From contig NZ_BMZH01000011.1 of the NCBI RefSeq assembly GCF_014652695.1, forward strand, positions 46,232-110,231: 64,000 nt of DNA, given 5' to 3'. The DNA comes from Algimonas arctica (GTDB taxonomy: Bacteria > Pseudomonadota > Alphaproteobacteria > Caulobacterales > Maricaulaceae). Shown piece after piece: positions 48,097-56,450 of this stretch. Both the position numbers and the translations under genes were made by a program. The notes below the pieces were generated by a model. The model did no database searches and had not been told where the DNA came from. It was given only the letters and a program-made list of their open reading frames with translations. Within the stretch, counting starts at the first letter, position 1. Each line of letters opens with the position of its first letter.

Positions 48097-49046
48097 CGCA
48101 TAATATGAGTGTGATCACGGTACTTAACGGCGGCACGCAGACCACCGTGCAGGATGCAGGGCGTCCGGGTCATCGCCATCTCGGTATTCCAAGGTCTGGC
48201 GCCGCGGACCGCTTGTCCTTTGCCATTGCCAACCACCTTGTCGGGAATGTGTGGGACGCACCAGCGCTAGAATGCGCGTTGGGCGGGCTACATTTACGGT
48301 TTGAGAAGGACACGACAATCGCCTTATCGGGCGCGCAAATGTGGGCGCAAATCAATGGCATGAATATTGATTTGAACCGCGCGGTCGGGGTTGAGGCAGG
48401 CGATATCTTGACCCTGTCCTATGCCCGGGCCGGCTGCCGCAGCTATATTGCTGTCGCAGGCGGGATCGCGGCAACAGAATTTCTAGGTTCTGTTTCGACC
48501 TACCTCCCGGCCGCATTGGGCGGAATTGAAGGACGCGCGCTCAAGGCCGGGGATGAATTAGATTTGGCGGGCGATCCCAGCGGGCCAATCAACGCCATTC
48601 CCAAAGGCTATATCCCGTTTCTGTCAGGCCATGCGGTGTTGCGTGCGGGCGCCGGACCCGAATTTGACTTATTGTCAGCGTGTAGCCGCCGCTATCTTTT
48701 CACCACGCCGTTTATCGCCACCTCCGCGACCGACCGAATGGGCTCGCGTCTGCGCGGCGACCGGATTGTGACAGAGGCCGACTTTGCCATGACCAGCTCC
48801 CCGCTTCTACCTGGGACGTTGCAATGCCCGCCTGATGGGCAGCCGATTTTGGCGTTGGCCGATGCGCATTGTACGGGCGGCTATGCGCGTGGTTTGCATG
48901 TGATTCAGGCTGATCAATGGTTGTTGGGCCAGATCGCGCCGGGCATGCAAATTAGCTTTCGCCGCTGTTTCGCAGCGGAAGCGCCGGATATTTTGCGAAC
49001 ACGCAACGCGATGTGGGGTGCATTGATTCCGGACTTCAGCTTTTAG
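48093..49046 (+). CDS. pxpC: 5-oxoprolinase subunit C (KipA/biotin-dependent carboxyltransferase-like)
   Basis: Protein of 317 residues of the KipA/allophanate hydrolase subunit 2 family. TVQDAGRPGHRHLGIPRSGAAD is the family signature, followed by YIAVAGGI, and DRMGSRLRG near residue 205. It completes the PxpABC complex. An ATG at 48105 (MSVITVLNGG) is an alternative start; the 4-nt ATGA overlap with pxpB favours 48093. The pabBC gene follows 4 nt later, so pxpABC and pabBC may share a transcript. Confidence 0.95.
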   Translation: MTHNMSVITVLNGGTQTTVQDAGRPGHRHLGIPRSGAADRLSFAIANHLVGNVWDAPALECALGGLHLRFEKDTTIALSGAQMWAQINGMNIDLNRAVGVEAGDILTLSYARAGCRSYIAVAGGIAATEFLGSVSTYLPAALGGIEGRALKAGDELDLAGDPSGPINAIPKGYIPFLSGHAVLRAGAGPEFDLLSACSRRYLFTTPFIATSATDRMGSRLRGDRIVTEADFAMTSSPLLPGTLQCPPDGQPILALADAHCTGGYARGLHVIQADQWLLGQIAPGMQISFRRCFAAEAPDILRTRNAMWGALIPDFSF

Positions 49047-49050
49047 TCCC

Positions 49051-50706
49051 ATGTTCGTCCTGCTCGACGATCAGGCGACGCATCGCCAGCATTACTTCAC
49101 GGATCCGGTGGCGGTCATCACTCACCGTTTGGGTGATCCGGTGGACGCATTATTCTCAGCTATCGGTGCAGCGCACGCGGACGGTAAATGGGTCGCCGGG
49201 CTGTTCGCTTATGAATTCGCGGCGGCGCTAGAGCCTAAACTCGCGTATATCGCGGAGCCGGGCACGGAACTGGTTAAACTCGGTGTATTTGATGCGCCTG
49301 TGGCCCATCCTCCGGCTGACTTGTTATATCGCGCGTCGCCGCCCCTTGTTGCGTTGCATCCTGATTGGACAGAGGACGATTATCTATCCCGCTATGACGC
49401 CGTGGCGCAATATTTGCGCGCCGGTGACGCTTATCAGATCAATCTGACATTCCCCATGCGCGGAGAGACTTCGGCTGATGCGGCCGCGCTTTATGCAGGC
49501 TTTCGCCGCCGACAACCGGGGCGCTACGGCGCGATTGTGAGTTTGGGCGGACCGGACGTGATCAGCTTTTCGCCTGAACTTTTCTTTGAGCGGCGCGGCG
49601 CGTCTATGCGGATGCGACCAATGAAAGGCACACGTCCGAAATCATCGACAGATGACATGACGCTCGACATGAAGTCGCGCGCCGAGAACCTGATGATCGT
49701 GGACCTTCTACGCAATGACCTGTCCCGCCTCTGTGAACCTGGCAGTGTCAAAGTGCCGGAGTTGTTCGCGATTGAGGACTATCCGACGTTGGTGCAAATG
49801 ACGTCCCAAGTGACGGGCGAGCTACGTGACGGCGTCAGTTGGTCCAATATTTTTCGAGCCCTGTTCCCTTGTGGGTCGGTCACGGGCGCGCCAAAAATCC
49901 GTGCGATGGAGATTATCCACGAACTGGAGGCTGCGCCACGTGGCCCTTACTGCGGGGCCGTGGGCTATATCGCTCCGGACGGGAACGCCAGTTTTTCTGT
50001 CGCGATCCGCACCGCAGTCTTGGACGCGGGTCAAATTCGCTATGATGTCGGCAGCGGGGTGGTGCTAGATTCAGATGGGCCGGACGAATATCGCGAATGT
50101 CTGCTTAAGGCGGGGATCTGGACGCCAGACCCCGCGACGCAATTTGAAACACTCCGGACGGGGCCGGACGGTCCCGTTCGTGCGGATGCGCATGCCACGC
50201 GGCTTGGCACGGCCCTGCCTGAGATTGCGGCCGCGCCGACGCCGCAGCGCGTTCGGGTGGATGTTCTGGCTGACGGCACGACGCGGATGACGCAGACTCC
50301 ATTGGTTGACTTCGACACGCCAATAACGCTGGCCCTGTCTCGCTACCTGCTCACGCCTGCGGTTCAACGCACGGACATCAAGACCTCACAGCGTGACTTC
50401 TATGATGGGGAACGGGCTCGGGTCGGCGCGCTTAGCGGGGCGACTGAGGTGTTGTTCTTGGGCGCGGATGGCCATGTGAAAGAGGGGTCGTTCACCTCGC
50501 TGTTTCTCAAAGTTGGGGGTCGCTTGCTAACGCCGCGTGGACCGGGGCTGTTGCCGGGGGTGTTGCGCGCGGAACTGTTGGATCGCGGGCAGGCCGAAGA
50601 GGCGGATATCACGGTGGACGACATCAGGGTGGCGGACGCGATTTTCGTCGGCAATAGTCTGCGGGGTCTGTTGCCCGCGACACTGCTTTCGAATGATCCT
50701 GTCTAG
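49051..50706 (+). CDS. pabBC: Fused aminodeoxychorismate synthase component I and aminodeoxychorismate lyase
   Basis: Protein of 551 residues. Residues 1 to about 345 are PabB: AGDAYQINLTFPM, ISFSPELFFE, MKGTRPKS, NLMIVDLLRNDLSR, YPTLVQMTSQV and PCGSVTGAPKIRAMEII. The remaining 200 residues are a PabC-like PLP-fold domain (ATEVLFLGADGHVKEGSFTSLFL, GVLRAELL, VGNSLRGLLPA). The fusion carries two steps of 4-aminobenzoate (folate) synthesis; a separate PabA glutaminase would still be needed and is not in the window. Confidence 0.93.
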   Translation: MFVLLDDQATHRQHYFTDPVAVITHRLGDPVDALFSAIGAAHADGKWVAGLFAYEFAAALEPKLAYIAEPGTELVKLGVFDAPVAHPPADLLYRASPPLVALHPDWTEDDYLSRYDAVAQYLRAGDAYQINLTFPMRGETSADAAALYAGFRRRQPGRYGAIVSLGGPDVISFSPELFFERRGASMRMRPMKGTRPKSSTDDMTLDMKSRAENLMIVDLLRNDLSRLCEPGSVKVPELFAIEDYPTLVQMTSQVTGELRDGVSWSNIFRALFPCGSVTGAPKIRAMEIIHELEAAPRGPYCGAVGYIAPDGNASFSVAIRTAVLDAGQIRYDVGSGVVLDSDGPDEYRECLLKAGIWTPDPATQFETLRTGPDGPVRADAHATRLGTALPEIAAAPTPQRVRVDVLADGTTRMTQTPLVDFDTPITLALSRYLLTPAVQRTDIKTSQRDFYDGERARVGALSGATEVLFLGADGHVKEGSFTSLFLKVGGRLLTPRGPGLLPGVLRAELLDRGQAEEADITVDDIRVADAIFVGNSLRGLLPATLLSNDPV

Positions 50707-50751
50707 TATCGGACGCTATGCGTGCCCCGTCTTTCGCGCTAAACTCTCTCT

Positions 50752-51723
50752 ATGAGCGGTATTGTACAAGCATGGAAAATCAACGGTTCGGGTCAAGCGA
50801 CGCCAGCCACGAAAGAGGATTTCGACGATCCGCTTGATGAGGGCTATTACTGGTATCACTTCAACCGCAATGACCCTGCGACGCAGGCCTTGTTCGATGC
50901 GGATGAAGGCGTGGACGTCATCGCGACACGCACATTGCTCGCGGCCGATACGCGGCCCCGCACCATCGTTAGGGGTCAAGATGTGCTCATCAATCTGCGC
51001 GGGGTGAACCTGAACCCCGGCGCGGAACCCGAAGATATGATCCCGCTGCGCTTTTTTATTCAACAAGGCCGCGTTATCAGCTGTAACGGCAAACCGCTTA
51101 AAGCGATCAACGATATGGTGGAGCGGTTGCAAACGCAGACCGTGTCTAAAACGCCCGGCGGTTTTATCGCAACCTTCGCCTTAACCATTATTGACCGGAT
51201 GAGCCCGACGATCACCGATATGAATGAACAGGTCGATGAGCTGGAAGAAATGATCGAGGGCGATGCGCGGGATCGTCACGAAAATGCGCGCAGCAAAGTG
51301 GCTGAGTTGCGCCGCGCAGCGATCATGCTGCGCCGCTACCTTGCGCCCCAAAAAGATGCGCTGACAACCCTGTCGCAGCAAGCCCTTCCGTGGATTGACG
51401 CCAATGATCAGCTCCGCTTGCGAGACGCTGCCGACCAAGCCACCCGGGTAGCGGAAGAGTTGGACGCCGTCCGCGAACGCTGCGCGATTGTCAAAGACCA
51501 GCTCACCGATATTCGCGCCGAGCAGATGAATCAAAATATGATGATCTTATCCGTCGTTGCCGCTGTTTTCCTCCCGCTCGGTCTGCTCTCCGGCATGATG
51601 GGGATCAATGTCGGCGGGATGCCGTGGGTCGAGAGCGATATGGGGTTTTGGTATGTCACAGCGATCGTCTCTGTGATCGGCGTCGCTTTGATGGGCCTGT
51701 TCAGACTGTTGCGTTGGATTTAA
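50752..51723 (+). CDS. zntB: CorA-family divalent cation transporter (ZntB-like)
   Basis: Protein of 323 residues. A large cytoplasmic domain that includes a long helix (residues 140-260) leads to two C-terminal membrane helices. Between them is GMMGINVGGMPWVES, the GxN signature loop in the ZntB form. ZntB transports zinc, apparently as an importer driven by the proton gradient. Whether this copy moves Zn or Mg cannot be told by eye. It follows pabBC after 45 nt. Confidence 0.88.
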   Translation: MSGIVQAWKINGSGQATPATKEDFDDPLDEGYYWYHFNRNDPATQALFDADEGVDVIATRTLLAADTRPRTIVRGQDVLINLRGVNLNPGAEPEDMIPLRFFIQQGRVISCNGKPLKAINDMVERLQTQTVSKTPGGFIATFALTIIDRMSPTITDMNEQVDELEEMIEGDARDRHENARSKVAELRRAAIMLRRYLAPQKDALTTLSQQALPWIDANDQLRLRDAADQATRVAEELDAVRERCAIVKDQLTDIRAEQMNQNMMILSVVAAVFLPLGLLSGMMGINVGGMPWVESDMGFWYVTAIVSVIGVALMGLFRLLRWI

Positions 51724-51869
51724 GGGGGGGCACCCCTCATTTGCGGACGGCTCTGAGTGAACGCCGTGTGATCGGGCTGCGCTGTTACAAACTGATACAA
51801 GAGCTAAAGTCGCGATTAAAGGTTCCCGTCTAACCCGTCTCAAGACGTACTTGGGACAGGAAAACTTCA

Positions 51870-52364
51870 ATGATGAATTCGATCAACCTTGGCATGATGC
51901 CGCCGCCACAATCACAAGCCGGGGCCTTGCCGATGTCCCAAGACCAGCTCAGCGGTTTGACCAAAGTCCTCGAGCAATATGACCCTGACAATCTGTCCCA
52001 ATCAGACGCTGAGGATATTGTCGCACAGGTCAAAGGGTTGGGAATAGAACCTGGAAAAGACCTAACCAACGCGATGGCGGACTCCGGATTTGACGCGGCT
52101 CAAATTGGTGGGCAGGCCAATGTTGGGAAATCTGGACCGCCTCCTCCCCCACCGGGTGGCGGGCAAGGTGGTGGACCGGGCGGCGCAGGTGGTCCCGGGG
52201 GTCAATCTGGAACCGTTAATAGCGAAGCGATCACGGCGCTGCCCCTCCTGATGGAAGATTACTCTGGCGAAGGTATATCCGACGATGACTGGAACGACAT
52301 CCTGACCGCGATGGATGACAGTGGGTATGATATGACTCAGGCCTTGCTGGACGTAAAACTCTAA
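51870..52364 (+). CDS. Hypothetical protein with two helical repeats and a Pro/Gly linker
   Basis: Protein of 164 residues that I do not recognise. Two related helical modules (L-x-x-x-L-x-x-Y-D-x-x-x-L-S-x-x-D-A-x-D-I-V, at about 26-70, and a shorter copy at about 118-163) are joined by a linker of six prolines and then Gly-rich sequence (about 89-115). Both modules end in G-F/Y-D. No signal peptide is visible, and the start MMNSINLGMMPPPQS resembles short leaders of secreted or surface proteins. An AGGAAAA ribosome site precedes the ATG. Function unknown; it could be a Ca-binding or adhesion-type protein. Confidence 0.6.
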   Translation: MMNSINLGMMPPPQSQAGALPMSQDQLSGLTKVLEQYDPDNLSQSDAEDIVAQVKGLGIEPGKDLTNAMADSGFDAAQIGGQANVGKSGPPPPPPGGGQGGGPGGAGGPGGQSGTVNSEAITALPLLMEDYSGEGISDDDWNDILTAMDDSGYDMTQALLDVKL

Positions 52365-52558
52365 CCATCCACGCTAAAACACGCCACTCCAGAAACCCCT
52401 TTTTGGCGCAGTGAATGTCGACACGTGTCCCTCCGGCCTTGGTGGATCTAACGGAAGACACAAACTGATCGATTGCAACATACAGTTATTGCTGTCGAAA
52501 AAAGAGCGTGATATTGCGTAACGGCTAACAATATTGACGGCCACCGCGGGAGCGACTT

Positions 52559-54847
52559 TTGGGTGATGTGTCTGAAAGACGCTTTGGGGCGCCGTCGTCT
52601 GTTACAGTGGCGGCCCCAAATAATTTTCACGAGACTGAGTGGTCTGAGCTTTTGTCGCTCAAAGATACGCCGGCCTTGAATCAAATTACGGCCTTGATCT
52701 GTGAAATCTTCGATGTCCCTTTGTCTTTTGTGTCTGTTATTGCGGGTGATCGACACGTATATCTGAGCGCGAAAGGGTTAGCCAAGCCTTTGGACGCCCT
52801 CGGGCAAGTTCCACTCAATCACTCGTTTAGTCAGCACGTCGTGACTTCGAACCGTCTTTTACAGGTTAATGATGCGCGGCAGTCGACTTTAGGGGCGGAT
52901 GATCTCGCAATCGGGGGGCGTGAGGTGAAAGCCTATCTTGGTACGCCTGTTCGGGATTCTGATGGTTTCGTGTTGGGGTGTCTTTGCGCCATAGATAGCA
53001 AACCACGCAAATGGGCCGCGCGGGATATAAAAGTGCTTGAAGGATTTTCAGCCGCTATCACCACCCAATTACAGCGTGAGCGCGCTGTGAATGCACTAAG
53101 CCAGTCCCATGGGCAATTGGCGGTACAGGAAACGAGACTAAAGCGTATCACCAATATGGCGCCAGTCATGATCGCCGCGCTTTCGACGGATCTATTTTAT
53201 ACATTCGCCAATAAAAGTTATGCGGCTCTCTTTGATGAAACGCCGGAGACGATTCTCGGTCTGCATCTCCGTGAGGTTTTGGGGGAAGAGGCTATCTTAC
53301 TTGCAGACCCCTATTTGCAAAAGGCGCTGGCGGGCCAATCGACCGAATATGATTTTGAGTTGCCCAGGTCAGACGGGAGCTCTCGGATATTTAGAATTCA
53401 TCATGCCCCCGAGCTAAATCCGGACAATAAGACACAAGGGCTGGTCGTCGCGTTAACGGACGTGACCGATCAACGCCTTTTATCCTCCTTGGCGAGCCGG
53501 CTGGAAGACCGCCTAAAAGCGGCGTATCAAATGTCTCCGGATGGATTCTCAGTGTTCAAGTCACAGCGTAATCAGAAAAACGAAATTGTCGATTTTGAAT
53601 GGGAATATGTGAATGAACGCGGCACAGAAATTACCGGACACTCGGCGGCAAACCTAATCGGGAATACGCTTCTGACAATGATGCCGGGCAATAAGACCCA
53701 AGGTATTTTTGATGCCTATGTTGATGTGGTCAATACGGGACTGCCCTATCGGGAAACCGCATTTTATGAAGCGGACGGCCTGTCGCTCTGGGTAGAGATT
53801 AGTGCGATCAAATTAGGGGACGGATTTGCGGTCTCCTACAGCGATGTCACCGCGCGTAAGCAAACTGAAATTGCGCTGGCGGAAAATGCCGTGCGTCTGC
53901 AGCTCATACTGGACAATGTTGTCGCCTTTGTCGGGGTGTTAACGCCCGAAGGCATACTGAAAAAAGCTAATCAACCCGCGCTCGATATTGCCGGTGTTTC
54001 GCGGGCGGACGTCATTGGAAAGCCGTTTTGGGAAACGCATTGGTGGAATTTTTCAGACGAATCTAAAACACGTCTTAAACAGGCCATCGCGGACGCAAAT
54101 GATGGCATACGATCACGCTACGACACCCAAGTTCAGATCCATAATGGTGAGAAAATTTGGATTGATTTCCAACTCTCCCCCCGATTTGACTCGCATGGCA
54201 CGCTCGTTGAAATTATTCCCTCTGGCATGGACATAACCGAGCGGAAAGAGGCCGAAGCCCACCGTCAATTGTTAGTCGATGAGCTGAACCACCGGGTTAA
54301 AAACTCGCTTGCATCGATCCAGGCGATGGCGCGTCAAACCATTCGAACGGCCAAGGATTTACACAGCTTTGAAACAAAATTCACAGACCGCTTGAAAGCG
54401 ATTTCGACGGCCCATGAAATTCTCATGGGGTCTGACAATGCAAAAGCGGATTTGCGAACGATGATTGATCGGCAGGTGGGCCCTTATATTGAAGATAAAC
54501 GCCACCTCAAAATTACGGGCGATAAAGCCATGCTCGCGGCCGAATGTGCCCATAATATCGGTCTCGTGTTCCATGAATTGGCCACGAACGCCGCGAAATA
54601 TGGCGCGTTGTCTAGCGACAGAGGGTGCGTTAAAATATCCTCCGAGGACCTAGGGGATGGGACCGTAAAAATCGTATGGTCGGAGACTGGCGGTCCGCCT
54701 GTATCAGCTCCAAGCGCCACAGGATTTGGAAGCCGTTTGATTAAACAATCGATTGAATTTTCCCTCGGGGGCAGCGTAGACGTCGATTACCGTGCAGAGG
54801 GCGTGGTAGCGACTGTGATTTTACCGAAAGATTTTGATCATGGGTAA
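52559..54847 (+). CDS. GAF and multi-PAS HWE histidine kinase
   Basis: Soluble kinase of 762 residues. A GAF domain comes first (residues 25-180, FDVPLSFVSVI, DRHVYLSAKGL). Three PAS domains follow (about 195-310, 320-440, 455-565; the last ends in DITERKEAE). The kinase core has the HWE phosphoacceptor ELNHRVKNSLASIQAMARQ, the N-box HELATNAAKYGA, the W-x-E element IVWSETGG and a G-box (GFGSRLIKQ). The start is uncertain: a TTG at 52559 has GGGAG six bases upstream, and a GTG at 52568 is the alternative. It overlaps the receiver gene by 8 nt. Confidence 0.9.
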   Translation: MGDVSERRFGAPSSVTVAAPNNFHETEWSELLSLKDTPALNQITALICEIFDVPLSFVSVIAGDRHVYLSAKGLAKPLDALGQVPLNHSFSQHVVTSNRLLQVNDARQSTLGADDLAIGGREVKAYLGTPVRDSDGFVLGCLCAIDSKPRKWAARDIKVLEGFSAAITTQLQRERAVNALSQSHGQLAVQETRLKRITNMAPVMIAALSTDLFYTFANKSYAALFDETPETILGLHLREVLGEEAILLADPYLQKALAGQSTEYDFELPRSDGSSRIFRIHHAPELNPDNKTQGLVVALTDVTDQRLLSSLASRLEDRLKAAYQMSPDGFSVFKSQRNQKNEIVDFEWEYVNERGTEITGHSAANLIGNTLLTMMPGNKTQGIFDAYVDVVNTGLPYRETAFYEADGLSLWVEISAIKLGDGFAVSYSDVTARKQTEIALAENAVRLQLILDNVVAFVGVLTPEGILKKANQPALDIAGVSRADVIGKPFWETHWWNFSDESKTRLKQAIADANDGIRSRYDTQVQIHNGEKIWIDFQLSPRFDSHGTLVEIIPSGMDITERKEAEAHRQLLVDELNHRVKNSLASIQAMARQTIRTAKDLHSFETKFTDRLKAISTAHEILMGSDNAKADLRTMIDRQVGPYIEDKRHLKITGDKAMLAAECAHNIGLVFHELATNAAKYGALSSDRGCVKISSEDLGDGTVKIVWSETGGPPVSAPSATGFGSRLIKQSIEFSLGGSVDVDYRAEGVVATVILPKDFDHG

Positions 54848-55202
54848 TCAGAATAAAATTCTTCTGGTCGAAGACGACGCTATAATCGCGATGGATCTGG
54901 AAATGAGCCTGTCCGATTTGGGTTGGGAGGTCATGGGGCCTGCGCCAACGGCGGACCAAGCGTTCGATCTCATCAAGAGCGGTTTGCCGGATGTCGCCAT
55001 CCTTGATTTCAACATTCGGGGCGGCACCAGTGAGCAACTCGCGATCGCGCTCATGGAGGCGTCTGTCCCGGTCCTGTTTCTGTCCGGCGATAGTTCTGCG
55101 ACCGATATCGACAGTTTAAAAGAGTGTCGTGTCTTAGCAAAACCTGTGTCTATGGACATGATAAGCGCGGCGCTGACGGAGGCTTTGGGGACATTGTCAT
55201 AG
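54840..55202 (+). CDS. Single-domain response regulator
   Basis: Protein of 120 residues that is one receiver domain without output. The acidic pair is in LLVEDDAIIAMD, the phosphoacceptor Asp is in AILDFNIRG near residue 52, the Ser/Thr switch is in FLSGDSSA, and the Lys is in VLAKPV. It shares its first 8 nt with the kinase and is its likely partner. It may relay phosphate to another protein or serve as a phosphate sink. Confidence 0.92.
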   Translation: MGNQNKILLVEDDAIIAMDLEMSLSDLGWEVMGPAPTADQAFDLIKSGLPDVAILDFNIRGGTSEQLAIALMEASVPVLFLSGDSSATDIDSLKECRVLAKPVSMDMISAALTEALGTLS

Positions 55203-55372
55203 GCGAGATCGCCGCGCGTATAGTCCACGATGTGGGGCCAGATTTTGATCCCGTTCATAACGCCCACGCCTCATCCTACGACCGCTCATCAAGGAGGCGG
55301 CAAACAGCCAGTCATAGCCAAAAGTGGGACGAGGCGCAGGGCTTATCCAGCGATGGGATAGGTGTGATTAAG

Positions 55373-55394
55373 ACCGAACGGTAAACCGTTCGGT
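55373..55394. other. Perfect 9-bp stem-loop
   Basis: ACCGAACGG and CCGTTCGGT flank a TAAA loop. It could act as a weak terminator for the preceding kinase/receiver operon, but the T-run that follows is very short (TT). Confidence 0.5.
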
Positions 55395-55404
55395 TCCTCG
55401 CTAT

Positions 55405-55421
55405 TTGATCTCCCAGATCAA
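55405..55421. promoter_or_regulatory. Perfect 7-bp inverted repeat
   Basis: TTGATCT and AGATCAA are separated by CCC. It could be an operator or a short hairpin. The arms look like FNR half sites, but the spacing (7 between TTGAT and ATCAA) is wrong for FNR. Confidence 0.35.
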
Positions 55422-55452
55422 CTAGCTTCGTCACACTCAAACCGCCAAGCCC

Positions 55453-55515
55453 TCACTTCCATTCCCGACGTTCAAGGATCGTACACCTCCTCGTGCCTGC
55501 CGGGAATGGGAGTGA
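55453..55515 (+). ncRNA. Candidate structured RNA: 15-bp stem with anti-SD-like loop
   Basis: TCACTTCCATTCCCG and CGGGAATGGGAGTGA pair with one G-U wobble over 15 bp. The 33-nt apex contains CACCTCCT (55484-55491), which equals the anti-Shine-Dalgarno sequence of 16S rRNA. The bases GTAC/GTGC around it could form a small inner stem exposing ACCTCCTC in an 8-nt loop. Alpha-proteobacterial sRNAs with CCUCC-type loops are known. It may instead be an intergenic palindromic repeat or an RNA read from the other strand. Confidence 0.3.
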
Positions 55516-55564
55516 AGATAGGGTGGGATAAGCGGGGATGGAGTTGAGTGGGTTTGCAGCCGAC

Positions 55565-55582
55565 GGCAAGTTTTCGCTTGCC
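55565..55582. other. Short hairpin
   Basis: GGCAAG and CTTGCC flank TTTTCG. It lies between the larger stem and rsbQ, about 58 nt before the rsbQ start. Without a T-run its role is unclear. Confidence 0.4.
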
Positions 55583-55640
55583 CAAGCACGCTTTCATACA
55601 TCTTGATAAACCCTGTTTCACGACCTAGTAGGATGATCGG

Positions 55641-56450
55641 ATGCTCAAACAACGACACAACGTTAATATTCAAGGGGCAGGCGACCGTACGCTAGTCTTT
55701 GCGCACGGTTATGGCTGTGATCAGAATATGTGGCGACCAGTCGCAGATGGGCTCGTGAACGACTATCGGACCGTTCTATTTGATTACGTCGGTTTTGGTG
55801 GATCTGATCTCTCTGCTTATGACTCTGAGCATTATGCTAATCTTGATGCTTACGCTCAGGACGTTGTGAATTTGGGCCGTGAATTGTCTCTGACAAACGC
55901 CGTCTTCGTCGGTCATTCTGTCAGTTCGATGATTGGCGCGCTCGCATGCACTGCGGCGCCGGACATGTTTTCTGACATCATAATGGTGGGCCCATCCCCT
56001 TACTATCTTTCGGACGACACCTATTCTGGCGGCTTCACTCACGTGCAAATTGACGAAATGTTGGAATTTTTAGATGCCAACCACTTTGGTTGGTCGGAAG
56101 CTATGGCCCCGCAGATTATGGGTAATTCTGACCGCCCGGAATTGGGTCAGCAGCTTACGAAAAGTTTCTGCGCCACCGACCCGCAGGTAGCGCAGGATTT
56201 TGCCCGCGTAACATTTTTGTCCGATACACGCGATATTCTGCCGAACGTCCAAACCCGATCGCTGGTCTTGCAATGTCGAGACGATATTATCGCCCCTGAA
56301 TCTGTCGGAAAATATGTACACGATAAGTTGCCTAACAGCGTTTTTCGCTTGTTAGACGCAACGGGTCATTGCCCAAATTTGAGTGCACCTGACGAAGTTA
56401 TTGCGGCCATTCGTGACTTCCTATTAGATGATCTCGCCCATGATGAATGA
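55641..56450 (+). CDS. rsbQ: RsbQ-like alpha/beta hydrolase
   Basis: Protein of 269 residues that closely follows Bacillus RsbQ along its whole length: HGYGCDQNMW, LFDYVGFGGSDLSAYD, the nucleophile elbow GHSVSSMIG (Ser 93), MVGPSPYYL, FCATDP, QCRDDIIAPESVGKY (Asp 214 or 215) and GHCPNLS (His 243). RsbQ is related to the plant KAI2/D14 receptors and, in Bacillus, works with the PAS protein RsbP to signal energy stress. The next gene overlaps by 8 to 23 nt depending on start and encodes an RsbP-like PAS domain, so the pairing is conserved. Ligand unknown. Confidence 0.93.
   Translation: MLKQRHNVNIQGAGDRTLVFAHGYGCDQNMWRPVADGLVNDYRTVLFDYVGFGGSDLSAYDSEHYANLDAYAQDVVNLGRELSLTNAVFVGHSVSSMIGALACTAAPDMFSDIIMVGPSPYYLSDDTYSGGFTHVQIDEMLEFLDANHFGWSEAMAPQIMGNSDRPELGQQLTKSFCATDPQVAQDFARVTFLSDTRDILPNVQTRSLVLQCRDDIIAPESVGKYVHDKLPNSVFRLLDATGHCPNLSAPDEVIAAIRDFLLDDLAHDE

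Larger units (their letters stand above)
55203..55640 (+). other. 438-nt non-coding stretch with several inverted repeats
   Basis: No convincing gene lies here: short frames on both strands lack ribosome sites and match nothing I recognise. It holds four inverted repeats between 55373 and 55582 (listed separately). It separates the receiver gene from rsbQ and may hold an sRNA, terminators, operators or an intergenic repeat. Confidence 0.6.

Noticed and set aside
52420..52429. Palindrome GACACGTGTC upstream of the GAF/PAS kinase
   Set aside because: A perfect 10-bp palindrome is unsurprising by chance in this many bases, and no second site or promoter fit supports it.
55124..55384. Short frames around the kinase/rsbQ intergenic region, including one at 55437-55673 on the minus strand
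   Set aside because: No ribosome binding site and no protein-like pattern; the minus-strand frame is made of the palindromes in that region.
55405..55421. FNR-type box TTGAT...ATCAA
   Set aside because: The half sites are separated by 7 bases rather than 4, so it is not a canonical FNR or Dnr site.
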